A stretch of 22,209 nt of DNA, taken from positions 1 through 22,209 of IMG/VR virus record IMGVR_UViG_3300025117_000238; one strand, given 5' to 3'. Shown piece by piece: positions 18,551 to 22,209 of this stretch. A model generated the notes under the pieces. It did no database searches. It worked only from the letters and a program-made list of their open reading frames with translations, and was not told the DNA's origin. The stretch comes from a virus. Position 1 is the stretch's first letter; each line of letters opens with the position of its first letter. Position numbers and translations under genes: made by a program.

Positions 18551-18781
18551 TTACTCAGCAGCCTGCAAAAGATTGGCGTGCGGCAGCCGTTTAATAGTTG
18601 GCGCGGTTATGATGGCCGTACGCCACGCCCGCCACAGATTTCGTAGCAGGCGTTTTTCAACGTACCGTTTGGCACGATTATGGTGGTGGGATTTCGTAAG
18701 TTTTCCTTCGAGGTTCTCTTTCAGAGGCTTCGACCCGGCCCGCTTCATCCGGTCAACGATGGTCGCGGCTGCTTTTGGCAA
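18551..18781 (-). CDS. Small basic hypothetical protein, 76 residues (TTG start)
   Basis: The site AAGGAGG (18794-18788) lies 6 bases before TTG 18781, so I use this start. The open frame continues upstream to 19078, but crosses a strong terminator and is not credible. The protein is basic: PKAAATIVDRMKRAGSKPLK, then NLEGKLTKSHHHNRAKRYVE, then KRLLRNLWRAWRTAIITAPT. It has the look of a small nucleic-acid-binding peptide. CCAAACGG, the core of the candidate repressor operator, occurs inside it (18665-18672). Confidence 0.55.
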   Translation of the reverse strand: MPKAAATIVDRMKRAGSKPLKENLEGKLTKSHHHNRAKRYVEKRLLRNLWRAWRTAIITAPTIKRLPHANLLQAAE

Positions 18782-18896
18782 TTGAGCCTCCTTAGGGTGA
18801 ATGGACCGAGGAAAGCGGATGCTCGTTGGACTTGCGTCGTTGATCACCTGGCCTTCCCCGGCCCATAGCTGACAATACAGATTCCAAATAGAAAAA

Positions 18897-18946
18897 TTGG
18901 GCGGGGAGCTTTGTTGCCGTTGGTTAGGCGGCAGCTCCCCGCCCAA
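18897..18946 (-). terminator. Strong leftward rho-independent terminator
   Basis: TTGGGCGGGGAGCT (18897-18910) and AGCTCCCCGCCCAA (18933-18946) form a perfect 14-base stem with a 22-base loop. On the minus strand it is followed by TTTTTC. It separates the 57-residue gene at 19002 from the 76-residue gene at 18551. The roughly 115 bases on to that gene's ribosome binding site hold no supported gene. Confidence 0.88.
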
Positions 18947-19001
18947 GTCTAGGCCGCGATGAGGGCGGCGGAGGAGAGGCAGGCAGATGCCTTTTCTCTT
19001 A

Positions 19002-19175
19002 TCAAGGCGCAGCGTGTTGATGGTCCGTGCACGGAAATATAGCACACTCATCAACACCACCACGCGAATGGCTGCCATGACCCTTGATGGGTTTCGCCAG
19101 TCGCCAGACCAGCATCATCAGATGGCTTTTGAGAAGGTGATGGGCCGGATGAATTTCCCCAGGCATCCGGCCCAT
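19002..19175 (-). CDS. Small His-rich hypothetical protein, 57 residues
   Basis: The strong site TAAGGAGG (19191-19184) stands 8 bases before ATG 19175. The product is MGRMPGEIHPAHHLLKSHLM then MLVWRLAKPIKGHGSHSRGG and ends DECAIFPCTDHQHAAP. Many histidines and two cysteines near the end could bind metal. Another frame (from ATG 19078) overlaps but has a poor ribosome binding site. The start of the gene sits inside a long hairpin. I do not recognise it. Confidence 0.5.
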   Translation of the reverse strand: MGRMPGEIHPAHHLLKSHLMMLVWRLAKPIKGHGSHSRGGVDECAIFPCTDHQHAAP

Positions 19176-19176
19176 C
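19139..19176 (-). promoter_or_regulatory. Hairpin that encloses a start codon
   Basis: GATGGGCCGGATG (19139-19151) and CATCCGGCCCATC (19164-19176) pair perfectly over 13 bases. On the minus strand the first arm contains the ATG of the 57-residue gene at 19175-19173. In RNA the start codon would be paired, while the ribosome binding site stays outside. This may limit translation. Confidence 0.6.
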
Positions 19177-19216
19177 GATACTACCTCCTTACGTGACCCC
19201 CCGCGCACGACCGCGC

Positions 19217-19507
19217 CTAAGCGGCTGTGTGCGAGCTACCCTCACTGGTAGCAGCCTTGGGCTTGGCCCTCGGCTTCTCCAGCTTAACCCAACCGTGATC
19301 GAGCTGGAACTTCAGGTCCGACCGCGTGCCGCCCTTTTCGATGAGCTGGGCAACGGTCATACCGTTCGCATACTTTGCGAAGCGGCGTGCGACCTTTGAC
19401 CCCTTCACATGGGGATTTCCGCGTGCCAGGATCTTGATTCGCGCTTCCGACAGCAACGTCGAACGGCGACCCTGAGCCTGACGGCGGGGCTTTGACTTCG
19501 TAGCCAT
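19217..19507 (-). CDS. Basic phage protein with NPHVKGSK...RF motif, 96 residues
   Basis: ATG 19507 follows GGAAGGAGATAGCCAA. The product starts MATKSKPRRQAQGRRSTLLS, then has ARGNPHVKGSKVARRFAKYA and NGMTVAQLIEKGGTRSDLKF, ending with a Lys/Pro/Ala-rich tail. The order N-P-x-x-K-G-S-K...R-F..Y..G-M-T-V...GG-x-x-x-D-L resembles small proteins seen in many phages, without an assigned role that I can name. A DNA- or host-factor-binding role is only inferred from its charge. Confidence 0.65.
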   Translation of the reverse strand: MATKSKPRRQAQGRRSTLLSEARIKILARGNPHVKGSKVARRFAKYANGMTVAQLIEKGGTRSDLKFQLDHGWVKLEKPRAKPKAATSEGSSHTAA

Positions 19508-19672
19508 TTGGCTATCTCCTTCCTAGTGTATTGGCCTGTCTCTTCAGTACCGGGTTGGCTTTTGACCGGTAGACCCAGCCTCACGGACCGGGTTTCGACA
19601 TTGGGAAACAAACCTAGCCGTTTCCCAAGGCATATGTAAAGGTTGCCCTTCCTGTATAGAGTTCGGTTGGGT
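19508..19672 (-). promoter_or_regulatory. Leader cassette D
   Basis: After the upstream stop the minus strand carries a hairpin TTGGGAAAC/GTTTCCCAA, then AATGTCGAAACCCGG (motif at 19598-19591), then an inverted repeat ACCGG/CCGGT around AAAGCCAAC, then CCAATACACTAGGAAGGAGA, the ribosome binding site of the next gene. The 13 bases AATGTCGAAACCC are identical in cassette C. No gene of useful size lies in the gap. Confidence 0.55.
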
Positions 19673-19984
19673 TTAGTCGTCCCAGTCCCAGCCGTCGAAG
19701 AATGCGTTGAGCAGCCGCCCCGCTGTATCGATCGGGATCTTGTCCTCGTACTTTGGCACGATCACGTTAGCGGCTTCATCTTGATCGCCGATGCAGAAGG
19801 TCTCGAGCTCTTCTTCGGTAAGCTGGGCTAGAGCCTTTTCTGCATCTTTGACCAAGTGTGCCCATTCAGCGGGCACGACATAGGTGCTTTCGACGGATAT
19901 GCCGTTGTCGTTTTGCATTGCTTGGAACGCTTTGAACAGTGTGGGATAGCTTTCTTTCGTGACGGTGATTGAGGTCTTGCTCAT
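19673..19984 (-). CDS. Acidic hypothetical protein, 103 residues
   Basis: ATG 19984 overlaps the upstream TGA with GGAGGAAGGA before it. The protein is acidic and helical: MSKTSITVTKESYPTLFKAF, then WAHLVKDAEKALAQLTEEEL, then ETFCIGDQDEAANVIVPKYE and a WDWDD end. The alternation of helix and short strands suggests a compact fold. No family is recognised. Coupling to the 107-residue gene upstream suggests they work together. Confidence 0.62.
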   Translation of the reverse strand: MSKTSITVTKESYPTLFKAFQAMQNDNGISVESTYVVPAEWAHLVKDAEKALAQLTEEELETFCIGDQDEAANVIVPKYEDKIPIDTAGRLLNAFFDGWDWDD

Positions 19985-20304
19985 TTCCTTCCTCCATCGA
20001 TTAGGGATAGTTGCCGTTGCTGAGAACGCGGTGCGGGCGCAGTCATGATCAGTGAGTCAATGCTCTCGACCTTGAACGTGACTCGCAGTGCCTGAGCGTC
20101 AGCGTCCCACTTCTTGTGCCCGTGCTTGTCCAGGAAGTGCTGGGCCTGGGCTTGTGACACGAACTTGTGCGCATGGAACGGGTCGGTGATGAAACCGATT
20201 AGCCCATTCTTGTTGAACAGTTGCTTAGGTTCATGGCCCCGGCCGCAGAGGTAGGTATAGCTAGGGGCATGGCCCTTTGCTATGACGTAGACCGTCTTAC
20301 GCAA
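19981..20304 (-). CDS. Hypothetical phage protein, 107 residues (TTG start)
   Basis: AGGAGG (20316-20311 region) stands 5 bases before TTG 20304. A GTG at 20310 overlaps the ribosome binding site and is less likely. The protein has alternating strands and turns (RKTVYVIAKGHAPSYTYLCG; QLFNKNGLIGFITDPFHAHK), then a helical patch (FVSQAQAQHFLDKHGHKKWD) and ends in QRQLSLIDGGRK. I see no known motif. Confidence 0.6.
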   Translation of the reverse strand: MRKTVYVIAKGHAPSYTYLCGRGHEPKQLFNKNGLIGFITDPFHAHKFVSQAQAQHFLDKHGHKKWDADAQALRVTFKVESIDSLIMTAPAPRSQQRQLSLIDGGRK

Positions 20305-20400
20305 ATTCACCTCCTAAATTGGTTTGTCATCATCAGGCATCCGATAACCAATCGGATACGACCGCTGGGGCCGGGCTGTACCGGCTCCAGGGTTTCGACA
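20305..20400 (-). promoter_or_regulatory. Leader cassette C
   Basis: Three bases after the upstream TAA the minus strand reads GTCGAAACCCTGG (motif at 20398-20391). A bulged hairpin CTGGAGCCGG/CCGGCCCCAG follows, then a perfect hairpin ATCCGAT-TGGTT-ATCGGAT (20355-20337 region), then AACCAATTTAGGAGG, the ribosome binding site. AATGTCGAAACCC is shared with cassette D, and AACCAATTT with cassette A. Confidence 0.6.
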
Positions 20401-20760
20401 TTATGCCGCCTTCTTCTTGGCGCTCTTGGCTTTGGCAGGCTGGACAGCCTTCTTTTTCTTGCCGAAGCCGGGAGGCGGCACCTTCTTGGGTGTCTTGCCG
20501 CTGGCTTTGTCCTTCTGCCGCTGCTTGAACTTCTTGAGCTGCTTGTCGAAGCGCTTGAACATCGGCGCCGTCTGTTTCTCGATGACAGTCCCAAGCCGTT
20601 CAAGCTGCTTGGCCGTCAGCTTCTTGCCTTCGGTGTGAAAGGCCACGCCGAGAGATTCACGCATGGAATCGGGCTCGGCCTGAGCGTCTTTGCCGAAGTC
20701 GCTGATAAGGTTGAGCACGAGCGCACGTGCGATCATGCCCATGGGATATTTCAATGCCAC
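20401..20760 (-). CDS. Lys/Ala-tailed phage protein, 119 residues (GTG start)
   Basis: The site TAGGAGGAGATACGAAA precedes GTG 20760, giving MALKYPMGMIARALVLNLIS. The longer ORF from 20823 has no support. The N-terminal 80 residues are helical (LTAKQLERLGTVIEKQTAPM). The C-terminal 45 residues are Lys/Ala/Pro-rich (GKTPKKVPPPGFGKKKKAVQ, then PAKAKSAKKKAA), like a histone H1 tail, and would bind nucleic acid non-specifically. The function is unknown. Confidence 0.65.
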   Translation of the reverse strand: MALKYPMGMIARALVLNLISDFGKDAQAEPDSMRESLGVAFHTEGKKLTAKQLERLGTVIEKQTAPMFKRFDKQLKKFKQRQKDKASGKTPKKVPPPGFGKKKKAVQPAKAKSAKKKAA

Positions 20761-20877
20761 TTTCGTATCTCCTCCTAGATTGAAGTGAAGTGCCCCGCAC
20801 TCATCGGTTCCCAAAGGGCACATCGGTTGATTGGGAAGACCGGCTTACGCTCTACATGCCGGTTTCGCCTCTTACTC
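20761..20877 (-). promoter_or_regulatory. Leader cassette B
   Basis: Nine bases after the upstream TGA the minus strand carries GCGAAACCGG (motif at 20868-20861). Then come a perfect hairpin ACCGGC/GCCGGT and a second hairpin TTCCCAA/TTGGGAA, followed by TTCAATCTAGGAGGAGA, the ribosome binding site. The gap shows no gene. Confidence 0.6.
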
Positions 20878-21309
20878 TCATACTGGCCACACATAAGGAA
20901 GGTCGTGTGGCTCAGCCCACCCGAACTGACCATACCATGCAGCATCTTTCCGTAGAAGGTTGCTTCGATGGCTGGCATGGAATTCAAGCGTTCCAAACCA
21001 TGGCGGCATGACCACGGCATATTTTGCCATGTATGCTTCGACTTCATTTACGTTGCATGATATGAGCCGTGTCATGGTCGAGTTATATCCACGATCTAAC
21101 CATTCCCGGATGATGGCGTCATGGTAACAGGCCAGTGCCAATTCATAACCGCGCCACATACGAATCGCGGGGTGGTTACGCCACCCTGTCGATCCGGTTG
21201 TGATACAGTTATAGATCTGGCGTGCTTCGATTCGCTGCTTGCCTAAACGCTTCATGTCCAGGCAAGCAGCAGACATGGCGAAGTCTGGGTACGGCAGGAA
21301 GGTTTGCAT
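20878..21309 (-). CDS. Pyrimidine-dimer DNA glycosylase family protein
   Basis: The start ATG 21309 overlaps the upstream TGA (TGATG); an in-frame TTG is one codon earlier. The 143-residue product has the hallmark order of the MSMEG_6728-type pyrimidine-dimer glycosylase family: MQTFLPYPDFAMSAACLDMK, RLGKQRIEARQI, GWRNHPAIRMWRGYE, then FHASHRSNLLRKDAAWYGQF and a DLPYVWPV end. These proteins are annotated as related to T4 endonuclease V, which cuts at UV-induced dimers, though activity is unproven for most. Its presence supports a DNA-repair role for the phage. Confidence 0.85.
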   Translation of the reverse strand: MQTFLPYPDFAMSAACLDMKRLGKQRIEARQIYNCITTGSTGWRNHPAIRMWRGYELALACYHDAIIREWLDRGYNSTMTRLISCNVNEVEAYMAKYAVVMPPWFGTLEFHASHRSNLLRKDAAWYGQFGWAEPHDLPYVWPV

Positions 21310-21527
21310 CAATACGCCTCCAAACTATTGAGGAATGCACATAGCCTCTCCTTCGTGGTTGGTACATTGAATGCCTCTAATACAGGCGCAGGTCGGGATT
21401 CAGCGTCTAGGCACAGTGCAATAAGCGCATTACGGTTTTTTGGATATTCACTCTTTCGCGTGAACCAGATGCTACGTTCGGAACAAGCATCAAAGTCACC
21501 GTGCATATGAACGCGATATAGTTTCAT
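21309..21527 (-). CDS. Small hypothetical protein, 72 residues
   Basis: ATG 21527 lies 2 bases after the upstream TAG, and its stop overlaps the glycosylase-family start. The sequence MKLYRVHMHGDFDACSERSI continues WFTRKSEYPKNRNALIALCL and ends KERLCAFLNSLEAY. The two strand-turn segments and the N-terminal H-M-H suggest a small alpha/beta protein. No known motif. Confidence 0.6.
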   Translation of the reverse strand: MKLYRVHMHGDFDACSERSIWFTRKSEYPKNRNALIALCLDAESRPAPVLEAFNVPTTKERLCAFLNSLEAY

Positions 21528-21529
21528 GG

Positions 21530-21712
21530 CTAGAAGTCCGGTGTGTAGTGCTTGATGGTTGGCGGGTCCAGAAGATCGGCGGCTTCACGCATCGTGCGCG
21601 CCGCTGTATAGAGCTTCTGGCTTGCTTCAAGGTTTTCGTACAAACCTTCAGCGTGCAGCTCAAGGTCTTTAGCTATGCGCCGGATAGATTTAGCTTTACC
21701 TGTCTTGCTCAT
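21530..21712 (-). CDS. Small helical protein, 60 residues
   Basis: The site TTAGGAGGAGAAC precedes ATG 21712. The sequence is MSKTGKAKSIRRIAKDLELH then AEGLYENLEASQKLYTAART and MREAADLLDPPTIKHYTPDF. It is largely one or two amphipathic helices and ends two bases before the next ATG. Similar small helical peptides are frequent in phages. Function is unknown. Confidence 0.6.
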   Translation of the reverse strand: MSKTGKAKSIRRIAKDLELHAEGLYENLEASQKLYTAARTMREAADLLDPPTIKHYTPDF

Positions 21713-21806
21713 GTTCTCCTCCTAAGAAATTGGTTGGCGCATCAGTACCCAGGTACCACCCTAGATAGACCGAAAGACGACACGACGCTCGTCTAACGGT
21801 TTCGCT
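21713..21806 (-). promoter_or_regulatory. Leader cassette A
   Basis: Just after the pentapeptide gene's TAA the minus strand carries AGCGAAACCG (motif at 21805-21798). A hairpin AGACGA/TCGTCT follows and can be extended by CGAAA...TTTCG. A short GGTACC-TG-GGTAC inverted stretch comes next, then AACCAATTTCTTAGGAGG, the ribosome binding site. The gap shows no gene. Confidence 0.6.
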
Positions 21807-22209
21807 TTATTCGCGGCCGTCGGATTTAGCGATCGCAAGAAGGACGTCTTTATACGTACGCCAGAACTTGACCGCTTCCTTGCCTGACATCTGGCAGATA
21901 CGGCGGTCATCGAACTCTGCCCATTCGGATAGTTTGTGAAGCTCGCAACCTATCTGCATATGGCTGTCGAGCACCCACACTGACCAAGAGAGACCGCCGA
22001 TGAACAACGGTCGGCGGTTGATAATAACGCCGTCGCGCCATTTGGCCCCGCTCAGGTCGGCCCTGCTCAGGTCGGCCCCGCTCAGGTCGGCCCCTCTCAG
22101 GTTGGCCCTGCTCAGGTCGGCCCCGCTCAGGTCGGCCCCTCTCAGGTTGGCCCTGCTCAGGTCGGCCCTGCTCAGGTTGGCCCCGCTCAGGTAGGCCCTG
22201 CTCAGGTAG
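21807..22209 (-). CDS. Pentapeptide-repeat protein (5' partial)
   Basis: The frame is open through the right edge, so the N-terminus is outside. From the edge inward the translation is a run of A-(D/N)-L-(S/R)-(G/R) repeats (for example [11 protein letters not shown]) that would form a right-handed quadrilateral beta helix. It then switches to a C-terminal domain: [20 protein letters not shown], then [20 protein letters not shown] and [20 protein letters not shown]. The I-G-C-E-L-H and D-D-R-R-I parts recur in similar phage proteins. The role is unknown to me. Some pentapeptide proteins mimic DNA and bind gyrase, but nothing here shows that. Confidence 0.85.
   Translation of the reverse strand, partial: YLSRAYLSGANLSRADLSRANLRGADLSGADLSRANLRGADLSGADLSRADLSGAKWRDGVIINRRPLFIGGLSWSVWVLDSHMQIGCELHKLSEWAEFDDRRICQMSGKEAVKFWRTYKDVLLAIAKSDGRE
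22042..22209. repeat. 15-bp tandem repeats coding for pentapeptides
   Basis: The 15-base unit is (plus strand) GGCCC(C/T)GCTCAGGT(C/T) with few changes, repeated at least eleven times to the window edge. Part of it repeats as a 45-base block (three units, seen twice), so the array looks recently expanded by slippage or unequal exchange. It encodes the beta-helix part of the gene above. Confidence 0.85.

Noticed and set aside
18551-19078. A 175-residue minus-strand ORF extending the 76-residue gene
   Set aside because: It runs through a 14-bp perfect terminator hairpin. A much better start (TTG 18781 with AAGGAGG) exists inside.
19090-19097. GGTTTCGC as a sixth copy of the leader motif
   Set aside because: It lies inside the coding part of the 57-residue gene with no hairpin and ribosome-binding-site layout around it.

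Overview
The window reads as part of a tailed double-stranded DNA phage genome, or a prophage-like stretch. The evidence is dense small ORFs, many 1-4 nt ATGA/GTGA overlaps, almost no intergenic space in the left two thirds, no cellular housekeeping genes, and a T4-type recombination gene set. No structural or packaging genes are visible, so this is an early/accessory region. The host is not shown directly. An IS1595-type zinc ribbon and several small proteins resemble what I know from alphaproteobacteria and their phages, so an alphaproteobacterial host is a guess.

Positions 1-8742 (+ strand) hold a recombination/repair block: a helical protein that could be a UvsY-like mediator (partial), a small membrane protein, a gp32-like zinc-containing ssDNA-binding protein with a very long acidic/lysine tail, a RecA/UvsX-like recombinase, a PD-(D/E)XK-like nuclease, and SbcD/gp47-like and SbcC/gp46-like partners. 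Small unknown genes are interleaved. Two of these are broken: one carries an in-frame amber codon (3615-3809) and one has two apparent frameshifts (6497-6651).

Positions 8739-11734 (+) hold very small genes, including a run of DNA-binding proteins: an OmpR-type winged helix, an HTH remnant, a LuxR/GerE-type HTH, a ribbon-helix-helix candidate and another winged helix. Inside the run is a probable deletion junction. At 11731-11998 a minus-strand gene for an orphan IS1595-type transposase zinc ribbon sits with its own sigma70-like promoter and a perfect palindrome over the promoter and start. It behaves like an inserted 'moron' gene. Positions 12081-15413 (+) carry unknown proteins, small membrane proteins and a free-standing GIY-YIG endonuclease.

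At 15414-15717 the + operon meets the leftward (-) operon, which fills the rest of the window. The leftward part contains a small Cro/CI-type repressor with two candidate operators upstream (16342-16381), an array of AT-rich repeats (16480-16730), a family of small conserved-looking phage proteins, one gene that appears frameshifted and fused to its neighbour (17291-17851), a pyrimidine-dimer-glycosylase-family protein, and at the right edge a partial pentapeptide-repeat protein.

The most unusual feature is in the leftward half. Five intergenic gaps (about 18207-18397, 19508-19672, 20305-20400, 20761-20877, 21713-21806) share one design: a GNCGAAACC motif, usually close after the upstream stop codon; one or more hairpins; then CAAT followed by a TAGGAG-type ribosome binding site. 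This looks like a repeated 5' leader cassette driving a set of small genes. One copy leads only to an ATG-TGA start-stop.
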